In this document: piece by piece, positions 1 to 8,731 of the stretch | How positions within the stretch are numbered: position 1 is the first letter of the stretch | Layout of the letters: each line of letters begins with the position of its first letter | Source of the DNA: Pseudomonas lurida | GTDB lineage: Bacteria > Pseudomonadota > Gammaproteobacteria > Pseudomonadales > Pseudomonadaceae | Assembly: GCF_013522705.1 (NCBI RefSeq) | Contig: NZ_JAAMRE010000023.1 | Coordinates: 38,146-102,145, forward strand | Direction: 5' to 3' | Length of the DNA: 64,000 nt | Program-made: the position numbers and the translations under genes | The notes under the pieces: generated by a model | What the model was told of the DNA's origin: nothing | Databases searched by the model: none | The model's input: the letters and a program-made list of their open reading frames with translations, nothing else

Positions 1-64
1 TGGCCAGCGCGGCCAGTATCAGCACCACCGCCGCGCCCAGGGCGGCCTTCAGAAACAGATCCAT
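1..64 (-). CDS. glpM: GlpM family membrane protein, N-terminal fragment
   Basis: Only the first 21 codons lie in the window; the gene continues past base 1. The start ATG (62-64) shares one base with the aauR stop codon (TGATG), so translation is probably coupled to aauR. The visible peptide begins MDLFLKAALGAAVVLILAAL, a hydrophobic segment like the first membrane helix of GlpM-type inner-membrane proteins, which were linked to alginate production in P. aeruginosa. The identification rests on this short N-terminus only. Confidence 0.6.
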   Translation of the reverse strand, partial: MDLFLKAALGAAVVLILAALA

Positions 65-1401
65 CAGTGGCTCAACCCGTATTTTTTGACCTTGTCGAAC
101 AGCGTGGTCTTGGCCATTCCCAATTCCTGGCTGGCCTGGGTCAGGTTGCCGCCGCTGCGTTGCAGGGCGTCCATCAGCAGGTTGCGTTCAAAGGCTTCCA
201 CCGCCTCGGTAAAGGCCAACCCCTGGCCGCCGCTGCCGGCGCCGCTTTTCTTGAACGCGGGCAGGCCCAGGGCGAAGCGTTCGGCGACGTTGCGCAGTTC
301 GCGGACATTGCCGGGCCAGTCGTGGCTCATCAGGCTGGACAGGGTCTGGTTGTCCAGCTCCGGCGCTGTGCGGTCGAAGCGCAGGGACGACTGCTGCAGG
401 AAATGTTCGAACAGTTGCAGGATGTCTTCGCGGCGCTCGCGCAGGGGCGGCAGCTCCAGGGTCACCACGTTGAGGCGGTAATACAGATCGCTGCGAAACT
501 GACCGGCGCGGCTCAGTTCGTCCAGATCGGATTTAGTGGCCGCAATGACCCGGCAATCCACCGCCACGCTCTGGTTGGACCCCAGCCGTTCCAGGGTGCG
601 TTCCTGCAGGACCCGCAGTAATTTGATCTGCAGGTTGATCGGCATGCTTTCCACTTCATCGAGAAACAGCGTGCCTTCGTGGGCGTGTTCGATCTTGCCG
701 ATGCGTCGCTTGCCCGCGCCGGTGAAGGCATTGGCCTCGTGGCCGAAAATCTCGCTTTCGAAGAGGTTTTCCGGCAGGCCACCGCAGTTCAGGGCGACAA
801 ATTGGTGGGCGTGACGCCGGCTGAAATCGTGCAGGCAACGGGCGACCAGTTCCTTGCCGGTACCGGTTTCGCCTTCGATCAGCACGTTGGCCGACGTGTC
901 GGCGACGTTGGCGATCAGCTCGCGCAGGCTCTGCATGGCCGGCGAGCGCCCGATGATGCGGCCTTCCAGGGAGTCGCGCTCGGCCAGTTGACGACGCAGC
1001 GCCCAGACTTCCCGCGCCAGCCCGCGCTGCTCCAGGGCGCGTCGGGCGACGTCCACCAGGCGTTCGGGGGAGAAGGGTTTTTCCATGAAGTCATAGGCGC
1101 CGTTGCGCATTGCGCCGACGGCCATTGAAATATCGCCATGCCCGGTGATCAGCACCACCGGCAGGCTTTTATCCAGCGCCTTGAGGCGGGTGAGCAGCTC
1201 CAGGCCGTCGATGCCCGGCAGGCGAATATCGCTGATGACAATGCCGGCGAAGTTCTCGCCGACGCGCTTCAAGGCTTCCTCGGCGCTGCCCACGCCCACG
1301 CTGGTGATGTCCTCCAGCGCCAGGGCCTGCTGGCAACCGAGCAGCACATGGGGGTCGTCTTCGACGATCAGGACGGTGAGGTCGTTGCGGTCTGTATTCA
1401 T
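64..1401 (-). CDS. aauR: AauR, sigma-54-dependent response regulator for acidic amino acid use
   Basis: A 445-residue NtrC/DctD-class regulator. A receiver domain (about 8-125) carries the acidic pocket (EDD), the phospho-acceptor Asp in ISDIRLPG and the KPFSP lysine. A central AAA+ domain (about 145-380) has Walker A GETGTGKE and Walker B GTLFLDE. A Fis-type helix-turn-helix closes the protein (about 405-443). The sigma-54 contact loop reads NAFTGA rather than the usual GAFTGA. The start overlaps the 3' end of aauS (1398-1401), so kinase and regulator are co-translated. In P. putida AauRS activates acidic amino acid uptake genes; the adjacent gltIJKL genes and the sites upstream of gltI support the same role here. 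Confidence 0.93.
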   Translation of the reverse strand: MNTDRNDLTVLIVEDDPHVLLGCQQALALEDITSVGVGSAEEALKRVGENFAGIVISDIRLPGIDGLELLTRLKALDKSLPVVLITGHGDISMAVGAMRNGAYDFMEKPFSPERLVDVARRALEQRGLAREVWALRRQLAERDSLEGRIIGRSPAMQSLRELIANVADTSANVLIEGETGTGKELVARCLHDFSRRHAHQFVALNCGGLPENLFESEIFGHEANAFTGAGKRRIGKIEHAHEGTLFLDEVESMPINLQIKLLRVLQERTLERLGSNQSVAVDCRVIAATKSDLDELSRAGQFRSDLYYRLNVVTLELPPLRERREDILQLFEHFLQQSSLRFDRTAPELDNQTLSSLMSHDWPGNVRELRNVAERFALGLPAFKKSGAGSGGQGLAFTEAVEAFERNLLMDALQRSGGNLTQASQELGMAKTTLFDKVKKYGLSH

Positions 1402-3299
1402 GTCGACTCAGTGGGTTGAGCGCCCGCCAACGGCAGGCTCAGGACAAAGGCCGTACCACCACTGGCCGGATGCTCCACGGCGAGGTTGCCACCCGTGGCG
1501 GCCGCCAGGCTGGCCGACAGGGTCAGGCCCAGGCCCAGGCCCTGTTCGCCGGGTTTGGTGGTAAAGAACGGTTCGAACAAATGCTTGCGCGCCTCGGGGT
1601 CGATGCCGTGGCCATTGTCGCGCACCTGCAGGCGGTACTTGCCCTCGCTGCCGCTGCCTTCCAGCCACAGTTCGGGGGCCGGTTGCGCCTGCATGGCGTC
1701 AAGGGCGTTGCCGATCAGGTTGACCAGGATCTGCTCCAGGCGGGTCTGATCGATCTGCAAGGCAGCGTCGGCGAAGTCTCGGTGCAGGGTCAGCGGCAAG
1801 TTGTCCAGACGCGCGCCCAGCACCTGGAACGCGGCGTCCACCGCTTTGGCCAGGCTGGCCTCGCCCTGGTCATCACCGCGCCGGGCAAAGGAGCGCAGGC
1901 TGGCGGTGATGCGGCCCATGCGGTCGATCAGTTCGTTGATCGTCTTGAGGTTGGCGCTGGCGGTGTCCAGCGCGCCGCGCTCAAGAAAACGCACAGTGTT
2001 GCCGGACAACGTGCGCAGCGCGGCCAATGGCTGGTTGAGTTCATGGGCGATGCTGGTGGACATCTGGCCGATGGCCGCGAGTTTGCCGGCCTGTACCAGT
2101 TCATCCTGGGCACGGCGCAGGGTTTCTTCGGCCTGGCGCCGTTCGCGGATCTGCCCCTTGAGCCGTTCGTTGCTGGCGCGCAGGTCGGTGGTGCGTTCGG
2201 CAATCCTGCGCTCCAGCTGGCTGTTGGCTTCCTGCAAGGCTTCCCGCGCGGCGAGGCGGGTGGCGATGACCTTGCGTCGCTCGTTCCAGGCGATCAGCAG
2301 GAAGGCGACCAGGCCGAAGGCCACTGCCACCAGGATGCCCTGGTTGATGGCCGCGCGACGCAGGTCGTTGAGCGGGGTGAGCAGGGTAAAGCTCCACGGT
2401 GTGTCGTTGAGCGGACGAGTTTGCGCCAGGTAGCTGACGGCGTGCTCGTCATTGACCACTTCGCTGTTAGCCGGGAAGGTCAGTTTTTCGGTGCCTTCCT
2501 TCAAACGCTCGCGGGCCAGGGGCTCCAGCTCGTTCAAGGTGGCCCAGTAGTATTGCAGGCTGTGGGCCAGGCGTTCCTTGACCTCATCGCTCAGTGGGCG
2601 CACGGCCTTGAGACGGCGGGCCGGGTCGCTGGAGAGGATGATGATGCCGTTCTCGTCGCTCACGAATGCTTCGAGGCGCGCGCGCTGCCAGCGTTCTTCG
2701 AGGGCTTCGAGGCGCACTTTGACCACGGCGACGCCGATGATCTTGCCGTGCTCTTCCAGGCCATGGGCGAGGTAATAGCCGGGCTCGCCGTTGGTGCTGC
2801 CGATGCCGTAGAAACGGCCGGGCTGGCCGCGCACGGCGTTCTGGAAATAGGCGCGGAAAGACAGGTCTTCACCCTGGTAACTGTCGGCATCGCGCCAATT
2901 ACTGGTGGCGAGCACGCGGCCAGTGGTGTCCATCACGTAGATGGCGCGGCTGCGGCTGCGACGGTTCAGGCCTTCGAGGTATTCGTTGACGGCTTTGCGG
3001 GTTTCCTGATTCGGATCGGCCAGCAGTGTGGAGACGCTGGTTTCCAGCTCCAGCAGACTGGGCAGGTAGGTGTACTTGCTGATCTCGCTTTCGACGGTGC
3101 GGGCATGCAGTTCCAGTTGGCGCTCGCCATTGTCACTGAGGGTGCGGATGCCATAGTACTCGCTGATCCAGAAGCCGATGTAACCCAGGCCGACCATCAG
3201 GGCGATGATCAACGGCGGCAGGAACAACTGGCGAATCAGACGAGGTTTCACGGCAAGTGATGGCGGTGCGGCGCGAAATTGGTTGGGGTCGCATTTCAT
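1398..3299 (-). CDS. aauS: AauS, membrane sensor histidine kinase
   Basis: A 633-residue DctB-like kinase. Membrane segments lie at about 25-48 and 320-342, and the roughly 270 residues between them form a periplasmic sensor of the double-CACHE type. A coiled coil (about 350-405) leads into the H-box IAHELNQPLAAL. The ATP-binding domain shows NLIGNALDA, DNGHGI and the G-rich GLGLGL. The ATG at 3299 is preferred to the GTG just before it. It lies about 80 bases downstream of gltL on the same strand with only a REP hairpin between, so it may receive read-through from the transporter operon. It presumably senses glutamate/aspartate and phosphorylates AauR. Confidence 0.92.
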   Translation of the reverse strand: MKCDPNQFRAAPPSLAVKPRLIRQLFLPPLIIALMVGLGYIGFWISEYYGIRTLSDNGERQLELHARTVESEISKYTYLPSLLELETSVSTLLADPNQETRKAVNEYLEGLNRRSRSRAIYVMDTTGRVLATSNWRDADSYQGEDLSFRAYFQNAVRGQPGRFYGIGSTNGEPGYYLAHGLEEHGKIIGVAVVKVRLEALEERWQRARLEAFVSDENGIIILSSDPARRLKAVRPLSDEVKERLAHSLQYYWATLNELEPLARERLKEGTEKLTFPANSEVVNDEHAVSYLAQTRPLNDTPWSFTLLTPLNDLRRAAINQGILVAVAFGLVAFLLIAWNERRKVIATRLAAREALQEANSQLERRIAERTTDLRASNERLKGQIRERRQAEETLRRAQDELVQAGKLAAIGQMSTSIAHELNQPLAALRTLSGNTVRFLERGALDTASANLKTINELIDRMGRITASLRSFARRGDDQGEASLAKAVDAAFQVLGARLDNLPLTLHRDFADAALQIDQTRLEQILVNLIGNALDAMQAQPAPELWLEGSGSEGKYRLQVRDNGHGIDPEARKHLFEPFFTTKPGEQGLGLGLTLSASLAAATGGNLAVEHPASGGTAFVLSLPLAGAQPTEST

Positions 3300-3330
3300 C
3301 ACAGATGCCTTGGGTCAACCAGAGCTGCCA

Positions 3331-3358
3331 TGTAGGAGGGGACTTGCCCCCTCCCACA
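3331..3358. repeat. REP-type hairpin between gltL and aauS
   Basis: An imperfect 28-base palindrome with arms TGTAGGAGGGG and CCCCCTCCCACA around ACTTG. It is the short intergenic repeat typical of the P. fluorescens group; related copies occur here at 8732, 12922 and 56421. Confidence 0.85.
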
Positions 3359-3377
3359 CTGGCTCGGGCTTAATTGC

Positions 3378-4112
3378 TTAGTGCTGCAGGATTTTCTCGA
3401 GGAAGTGCTGCGCGCGCTCCGAGCGGGCGCTGATGTCGCCGAAGAACTCTTCCTTCGGGCAGTCTTCGATGATCTTGCCGGCGTCCATGAAGATCACGCG
3501 GTCGGCCACTTTACGCGCGAAGCCCATTTCGTGGGTCACGCACATCATGGTCATGCCTTCCTGGGCCAACTGCACCATCACGTCCAACACTTCGTTGACC
3601 ATTTCCGGGTCCAACGCCGAGGTCGGTTCGTCGAACAGCATGACGATCGGGTCCATGGCCAGGGCGCGGGCAATCGCCACACGTTGCTGCTGGCCACCGG
3701 AGAGCTGGCCAGGGTGCTTGTGGGCGTGTGCCGACAGGCCGACGCGCTCAAGCAGTTGCAGGCCTTTCTTGGTGGCCTCTTCCTTGCTACGGCCGAGCAC
3801 CTTGATCTGCGCGATGGTCAGGTTTTCGGTGATGGTCAGGTGCGGGAACAGCTCGAAGTGCTGGAACACCATACCGACGCGCGAGCGCAGTTTCGGCAGG
3901 TTGGTCTTCGGGTCGGCGATGGAGGTGCCATCGACGACGATGTCGCCTTTCTGGAACGGTTCCAGCGCATTCACGCACTTGATCAGGGTGGATTTGCCCG
4001 AGCCGGACGGCCCGCACACCACGATCACTTCGCCTTTTTTAACCTCGGTGCTGCAATCGGTCAGCACCTGGAAGTCGCCATACCACTTGTTGATGTTCTT
4101 GATAGAGATCAT
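3378..4112 (-). CDS. gltL: Glutamate/aspartate ABC transporter, ATP-binding subunit
   Basis: 244 residues, the full length of the polar amino acid transporter ATPase family. Walker A is GPSGSGKST (about 34-42), the signature is LSGGQQQR, Walker B is IVMLFDEPTSALDPE, and the switch His lies in CVTHEMGFA. It is the last gene of gltI-J-K-L; its start overlaps the gltK stop by 4 bases. It is the GltL/AatP subunit that powers uptake of glutamate and aspartate through GltJK. The operon is the expected target of AauRS. Confidence 0.95.
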   Translation of the reverse strand: MISIKNINKWYGDFQVLTDCSTEVKKGEVIVVCGPSGSGKSTLIKCVNALEPFQKGDIVVDGTSIADPKTNLPKLRSRVGMVFQHFELFPHLTITENLTIAQIKVLGRSKEEATKKGLQLLERVGLSAHAHKHPGQLSGGQQQRVAIARALAMDPIVMLFDEPTSALDPEMVNEVLDVMVQLAQEGMTMMCVTHEMGFARKVADRVIFMDAGKIIEDCPKEEFFGDISARSERAQHFLEKILQH

Positions 4113-4780
4113 ACGGCAAACCTTTTTTGCAGACGCTTGACCAGCAGCGAGGCGGAAAAGCTGATGATGAAGTAGACGACACCGGCGAAGATCAGGAACT
4201 CATTGGAGCGGCCGATGATGTCGCCGTTGGAGCGGGCGGAGTTGAGGAAGTCCACCAGGCCCACGGTGTAGACCAGCGAGGTGTCCTGGAACAGGATGAT
4301 CGACTGTTGCAGCAGCAACGGGGTCATCTTGCGGAACGCCTGGGGCAGGATGATCAGGCGCATGGTCTGGCCATAGGTCATGCCCATCGCCTGCGCCGCC
4401 GCCATCTGGCCCTTGGGGATCGACTGCACGCCGGCCCGCACGATTTCACAGAAGTACGCGGCTTCGAACATCATGAACGCCACGACGCAGGAGGTGAACG
4501 CACCGATCGGGGTGTCTTCTCCGGTGATCCAGCGCAGCACGAACGGTACCGCGAGGTAGAACCAGGTAATCACCAGCAACAGGGGGATCGAGCGGAAATA
4601 GTTCACATAGGCGCCGGCCAGCCGCGACAGCAGTTTACTGGACGACAGGCGCATCAGCGCGAGGAGCGTGCCCAGGATAATGCCGCCCACCACGCCCATG
4701 ACCATCAGCTTCAAGGTCATGACCATGCCGTTCCACAGGCCCGGTATGGCGGGGATGATGCCGCTGAAATCGAGTTCCAT
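4109..4780 (-). CDS. gltK: Glutamate/aspartate ABC transporter permease GltK
   Basis: A 223-residue inner-membrane permease of the HisM family. The hydrophobic helices include about 18-45, 58-80 and 95-115, and the EAA loop that contacts the ATPase reads EIVRAGVQSIPKGQ…AAQAMGM. It overlaps gltL downstream by 4 bases and touches gltJ upstream by one base, so the three genes are translated as a unit. It forms the membrane channel with GltJ. It corresponds to AatM of P. putida. Confidence 0.94.
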   Translation of the reverse strand: MELDFSGIIPAIPGLWNGMVMTLKLMVMGVVGGIILGTLLALMRLSSSKLLSRLAGAYVNYFRSIPLLLVITWFYLAVPFVLRWITGEDTPIGAFTSCVVAFMMFEAAYFCEIVRAGVQSIPKGQMAAAQAMGMTYGQTMRLIILPQAFRKMTPLLLQQSIILFQDTSLVYTVGLVDFLNSARSNGDIIGRSNEFLIFAGVVYFIISFSASLLVKRLQKRFAV

Positions 4781-5526
4781 TATTTACCCCCCACGGAGAT
4801 CAGGCCGGGCACTGCGACTTTCTTCTCGACCAGGCGCATCAGCAGCATCAGGCTCATGTTCAGGGTGAAGTAGATCAGCGTGGCCAGGGTGAAGGCTTCG
4901 AACAGGTTGGCCGAGAACTCGGCGGTCTGTTTGGTTTGCGCCAGCAGTTCCATCAGGCCGATCAAGGACGCCACGGAGGAGTTCTTGAACACGTTGAGGA
5001 ATTCCGAGGTGAGCGGCGGAATGATGATGCGGTAGGCCTGGGGCAGCAGCACGTTCCAGTAGATCTGGGGCAGCTTGAAGCCCATGGCGCGCGCGGCGGA
5101 TTCCTGGCCACGCGGCAGCGCCTGGATACCGGTGCGCACTTGCTCGCACACACGGGCGGCGGTGAACAGGCCCAGGCACACGACGACGCTCAGGTAGGCC
5201 GAGGTGGTCGGGTTCAGGTCCTGCTTGTACCAGTCCTGCAGGTTCTGCGGCAGCAGGTCGGGCACCAGAAAGTACCAGATGAACAGCTGCACCAGCAGCG
5301 GTACGTTGCGGAACAGCTCCACGTAGCAGGTCGCGATGCCCGATACCAAACGGTTCGGCACGGTGCGCATGACCCCCAGAATGGAGCCCAGCAGCAAAGC
5401 GATGATCCATGCCACGACAGCGATGGCGATGGTCCAGCCCAAACCGGCGATGTACCAGTCGAGATAGGTCTCGCTGCCCACGCCGGTGGACTTGAAGAAC
5501 ACGCCCCAGTCCCAGTTGTAATTCAT
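4780..5526 (-). CDS. gltJ: Glutamate/aspartate ABC transporter permease GltJ
   Basis: 248 residues from the ATG at 5526, which has a good ribosome site (GGGGAG) 8 bases before it and gives the family-typical start MNYNWDWGVFF. An upstream in-frame start is not needed. The EAA motif is EQVRTGIQALPRGQESAARAMGF, and several membrane helices follow the N-terminus (about 25-50, 62-85, 100-125, 205-230). It pairs with GltK. The 195 bases between gltI and gltJ hold a hairpin (5676-5701) that probably lowers expression of the membrane genes relative to gltI. Confidence 0.94.
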   Translation of the reverse strand: MNYNWDWGVFFKSTGVGSETYLDWYIAGLGWTIAIAVVAWIIALLLGSILGVMRTVPNRLVSGIATCYVELFRNVPLLVQLFIWYFLVPDLLPQNLQDWYKQDLNPTTSAYLSVVVCLGLFTAARVCEQVRTGIQALPRGQESAARAMGFKLPQIYWNVLLPQAYRIIIPPLTSEFLNVFKNSSVASLIGLMELLAQTKQTAEFSANLFEAFTLATLIYFTLNMSLMLLMRLVEKKVAVPGLISVGGK

Positions 5527-5675
5527 TAGGGTCTCCCCTCGAAATCGATCGATGTACAAGCACCCGCTTGGGGAAAATCCATTCCCGCCCGACGTTGAAC
5601 GCCAGGCACACGCGATCGGCTCGAAAACCGCCAGGTCGAGTGTTCCAAGTTAAAACCAGCAGGTAGTAGCAGACG

Positions 5676-5701
5676 CCTGAGGGAGGGTTGGCTCCCTCAG
5701 G
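5676..5701 (-). terminator. Hairpin between gltI and gltJ (attenuator or RNA stabiliser)
   Basis: A perfect 10-bp stem (CCTGAGGGAG / CTCCCTCAGG) with a 6-base loop, without a T-run on the minus strand. Such hairpins after a periplasmic binding protein gene usually protect its mRNA or partly terminate transcription, giving excess binding protein over permease. Confidence 0.7.
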
Positions 5702-5720
5702 AGATAAGGTTAGTCAGCTT

Positions 5721-6647
5721 TTAGATCTTTACTTCCGGAGCCGGCTTATCGGTTGGGTTCTTAATCAGTTCCTTGACCTTGTCGCTCATCGGGAAGTTGA
5801 GGTTCAGGCCTTTTGGTGGAACCGGGCTTTCGAACCATTTGGCGTAGATCTTGTTGATCTCACCGGATTTGTACAGGCCGATGATGGCGTCATCCACGGC
5901 TTTCTTGAACGCTGGATCGTCTTTGCGGACCATGCAGGCGTAGGCTTCGAAAGACTGTGGGGTACCGGTGATGACCCAGTCATCCGGCTTCTTGGCCTTG
6001 GCTTCTTCGCCGGCCAGCAGGGCGTCGTCCATCATGAACGCTACCGCGCGACCACCTTCGAGCATCTGGAAGGATTCGCCATGGTCTTTGGCGGAGATGA
6101 CGTTCATGCCCATCTGCTTGTCGGCGTTCATCGACTTGATGATGCGCTCGGACGTGGTACCGGCGGTGGTCACCACGTTCTTGCCTTTAAGGTCGGCGAA
6201 GTCGGCGTAGCTTGGCTTGCCGTCCTTGTCCTTCTTGACCAGCAGGCGCGTGCCGATTTCGAAGATGTTGGTGGTGAAGGCGACTTGTTGGGCGCGTTCG
6301 GCGTTGTTGGTGGTGGAACCGCACTCGATGTCGACGGTGCCGTTCTGAACCAGTGGAATACGGGTCTGCGAAGTTACCAGGTTGTACTTGGCCTGCAGAT
6401 CGGGTTTGTTCAGGTCTTTTTTCAGGGCTTCAACGATGGCCAGCTGAATGTCGTGGGAGTAGCCCACAGGTTTGCCCGAACCATCCGCGATATAGGAAAA
6501 CGGGATGGAGCTGTCGCGGTGCCCGAGGGTGATGGTGCCGGAGTCGTTGATTTTCTTCAGAGTGCCGGTGAGTTCGGCGGCAAAAACTGGAGTGCTGATC
6601 AGAGCAGCAGCGATAGCTGCGCCCAGGATATGGGGAACGATGCGCAT
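5721..6647 (-). CDS. gltI: Glutamate/aspartate periplasmic binding protein
   Basis: 308 residues, starting at the ATG at 6647 behind a GAGGAAG ribosome site. A Sec signal peptide spans about 1-24 (MRIVPHILGAAIAAALISTPVFA). The rest is a type II solute-binding fold (SBP_bac_3 family): family hallmarks include the GHRDSSIPFSY segment and the SQTRIPLVQNGTVDIECGSTTN ligand pocket. It delivers glutamate/aspartate to GltJKL (AatJ in P. putida). It is the first gene of the operon, preceded by a sigma-54 promoter at 6760-6774. Confidence 0.95.
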   Translation of the reverse strand: MRIVPHILGAAIAAALISTPVFAAELTGTLKKINDSGTITLGHRDSSIPFSYIADGSGKPVGYSHDIQLAIVEALKKDLNKPDLQAKYNLVTSQTRIPLVQNGTVDIECGSTTNNAERAQQVAFTTNIFEIGTRLLVKKDKDGKPSYADFADLKGKNVVTTAGTTSERIIKSMNADKQMGMNVISAKDHGESFQMLEGGRAVAFMMDDALLAGEEAKAKKPDDWVITGTPQSFEAYACMVRKDDPAFKKAVDDAIIGLYKSGEINKIYAKWFESPVPPKGLNLNFPMSDKVKELIKNPTDKPAPEVKI

Positions 6648-6759
6648 CAATACTTCCTCGACATTTGTTTTTTTTATGAAGCCAGCTAAACGGCTCTCTT
6701 GTACAGCGAATGTCCGTGACGGCTCCTGAGGCGTCTCGGCAATCGTCCAAGAGTGTAGA

Positions 6760-6774
6760 GCATGAGTCGTGCCA
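6760..6774 (-). promoter_or_regulatory. Sigma-54 (-24/-12) promoter of gltI
   Basis: On the minus strand TGGCACGACTCATGC matches the sigma-54 consensus TGGCACG-N4-TTGC at every position but one. GG and GC sit 10 bases apart as required. Transcription would begin near 6749, about 100 bases before gltI. A sigma-54 promoter fits control by AauR, an AAA+ activator encoded at the end of the block. Confidence 0.85.
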
Positions 6775-6850
6775 GGCTCGAAACAAAAGCTTAAATATAT
6801 GATTTACATAAAGATTAAGTTTGTATGACAGGTTTTTTCCAGCGCTGCGA

Positions 6851-6864
6851 TCCGGCAAACCGAA
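6851..6864. promoter_or_regulatory. Candidate AauR site 2
   Basis: TCCGGCAAACCGAA differs by one base from the AauR palindrome TTCGG-N4-CCGAA. It starts 31 bases, about three helical turns, from the perfect copy at 6882, so two activator dimers would lie on the same DNA face. Confidence 0.7.
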
Positions 6865-6881
6865 TAGCTCGGGGTGTGGCG

Positions 6882-6895
6882 TTCGGAAATCCGAA
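6882..6895. promoter_or_regulatory. AauR upstream activating sequence 1
   Basis: TTCGGAAATCCGAA is a perfect TTCGG-N4-CCGAA palindrome, the motif I recall as reported for AauR in P. putida. It lies about 110 bases upstream of the -24/-12 promoter, a normal position for a sigma-54 enhancer site. Confidence 0.78.
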
Positions 6896-6942
6896 TGGTC
6901 CTGCAGTGGGCCGGGTACGAATTCCTACGTGAGCACTGCAAA

Positions 6943-6975
6943 AACGCCGCGTTTATTCCGAATAAACGCGGCGTT
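6943..6975 (-). terminator. glpD terminator
   Basis: A perfect 15-bp inverted repeat (AACGCCGCGTTTATT / AATAAACGCGGCGTT) with a 3-base loop. On the minus strand it runs directly into TTTTT, so it ends the glpD transcript, whose stop codon is 40 bases upstream. Confidence 0.9.
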
Positions 6976-7015
6976 CCGGGGGGAGCGAGCAAGCTCGCTC
7001 AGTACAGCGCGGTCA

Positions 7016-8554
7016 TCAGGCCGCTTCGATCTTGCTGCGGTTCTGCTCAACCTTGGAGAGGTAACGCCGTACGCCTTCCTGTTCCTGTTCGGTGGTGAAC
7101 AGGCCGAGCTTAGTCCGGCGCCACAGGATGTCATGGGCCTGGGTGGCCCATTCTTCAGCGCACAGGTAGTCGACTTCGCGGGTGTACAGGCCACCGCCCA
7201 AGTGCTCGCCCAGGTCGGCCAGGGATTGCACGCCCTCCAGCAGGCGCCAGGTGCGGCTGCCGTAGGTGGTGGACCAGCGACGCGCAATCTCGCTCGGCAC
7301 CCAGTCGAACCTGGCGCGAATCGCCTCGGCCAGCGCTTCGGGCGTGCTCATGTCTTCGCCGCCCGGCAGGCTGGCCGTGGCGGTCCAGCTCGGGCGCATC
7401 TGCGTGAAGTACGGCGCCAGTTGGGCCATGGCCGATTCGGCGAGCTTGCGGTAAGTGGTCAGCTTGCCGCCGAACACGGACAGGATAGGCGCCTCGCCGG
7501 TGCCCCCGGACAGTGCCAGGGTGTAGTCGCGGGTAATTGCCGACGGATTGTCCGACTCGTCGTTGCACAGCGGGCGCACGCCGGAGTAGGTGTGCACGAT
7601 GTCATCGCGGCTCAGTTGCTTCTTGAAGTGAGCGTTGACCACTTGAAGCATGTAGTCGGTTTCGCCCTCGGTGATCGCCACTTTCGCCGGGTCGCCGGTG
7701 TATTCGCGGTCGGTGGTGCCGATGATGGTCAAGTGGTTCAGGTAAGGAATGGTGAAGACGATACGCTGGTCTTCGTTCTGCAGGATGTGGGCGTGAGCGC
7801 CTTCGTACAGTTTTGGCACGATCAGGTGGCTGCCCTGAATCAGACGAATGCCGTAGGGCGAATCCAGTTTCAGGTCATCCTTGATGAACTTGGCCACCCA
7901 TGGGCCGGCAGCATTCACCAACGCACGGGCGCGGATCGAGAACAGGCTGCCGTCGGCACGTTCCATGTTCATTTCCCACAGGCCCTTGCTGCGATGGGCG
8001 CTGATGCAACGGGTCTGAGTGTGGATATGGGCGCCTTTTTCACGGGCGGCCATGGCGTTGAGCACTACCAGTCGGGCATCGTCGACCCAGCAGTCGGAAT
8101 ACTCGAAACCCTTGGTGATTTCGCTTTTCAGCGGGCTGTCCGGGCCGAACTTCAGGCTCTTGGAGCCCGCGAGTTTTTCGCGCTTGCCCAGGTGGTCATA
8201 GAGGAACAGCCCGGCACGAATCATCCACGCCGGGCGCAGGTGCGGGCGGTGCGGCAGGACAAAACGCATTTGCTTGACGATGTGCGGCGCCTTGGCCAGC
8301 AGCACTTCGCGTTCGGCCAGGGCTTCACGCACCAGGCGGAATTCGTAATGCTCGAGGTAGCGCAGGCCGCCGTGGATCAACTTACTGCTGGCGGAAGAGG
8401 TGTGGCTGGCCAAGTCATCCTTTTCGCAAAGGAATACCGACAGCCCGCGACCGGCTGCGTCTGCTGCAATGCCGACGCCATTGATCCCGCCACCGATCAC
8501 GGCAACGTCATAGACTTCGGCAAGCGGTGGAGCAGGCAAGGTAGAAGGGTTCAT
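7016..8554 (-). CDS. glpD: Aerobic glycerol-3-phosphate dehydrogenase
   Basis: 512 residues, usual GlpD length. The N-terminal FAD-binding motif is VAVIGGGINGVGIAADAAGRG (about 18-38), followed by the family segment SSASSKLIHGGLRYLEHYEF. It oxidises sn-glycerol-3-phosphate to dihydroxyacetone phosphate at the inner membrane and passes electrons to quinone. It is the last gene of the glp locus, transcribed separately from glpR across a gap with a REP pair and a palindromic operator candidate. Its own hairpin terminator follows. Confidence 0.96.
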   Translation of the reverse strand: MNPSTLPAPPLAEVYDVAVIGGGINGVGIAADAAGRGLSVFLCEKDDLASHTSSASSKLIHGGLRYLEHYEFRLVREALAEREVLLAKAPHIVKQMRFVLPHRPHLRPAWMIRAGLFLYDHLGKREKLAGSKSLKFGPDSPLKSEITKGFEYSDCWVDDARLVVLNAMAAREKGAHIHTQTRCISAHRSKGLWEMNMERADGSLFSIRARALVNAAGPWVAKFIKDDLKLDSPYGIRLIQGSHLIVPKLYEGAHAHILQNEDQRIVFTIPYLNHLTIIGTTDREYTGDPAKVAITEGETDYMLQVVNAHFKKQLSRDDIVHTYSGVRPLCNDESDNPSAITRDYTLALSGGTGEAPILSVFGGKLTTYRKLAESAMAQLAPYFTQMRPSWTATASLPGGEDMSTPEALAEAIRARFDWVPSEIARRWSTTYGSRTWRLLEGVQSLADLGEHLGGGLYTREVDYLCAEEWATQAHDILWRRTKLGLFTTEQEQEGVRRYLSKVEQNRSKIEAA

Positions 8555-8588
8555 CGGCTGGCCTCGCGATCTTTTCGTATTGGAATTC

Positions 8589-8602
8589 GAACATTAATGT
8601 TC
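8589..8602. promoter_or_regulatory. Palindrome upstream of glpD, candidate GlpR operator
   Basis: GAACATTAATGTTC is a perfect 14-base palindrome 35 bases upstream of the glpD start. The half-site GAACAT/ATGTTC is the conserved part of known GlpR operators, although the spacing and order differ from the E. coli consensus. glpR is the next gene, which supports the assignment. Confidence 0.5.
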
Positions 8603-8731
8603 ATTTGCGAAAATGGTAGCTGATAAACGCGGGCACAGCCACCCGACTTCGATTGAAAAAACTCATCGAAGGGCGAGGAAAGGAAAATTTGTGAACATTG
8701 GCCCGTCTAAGGCTCGAGATGTTTCAGCGAG

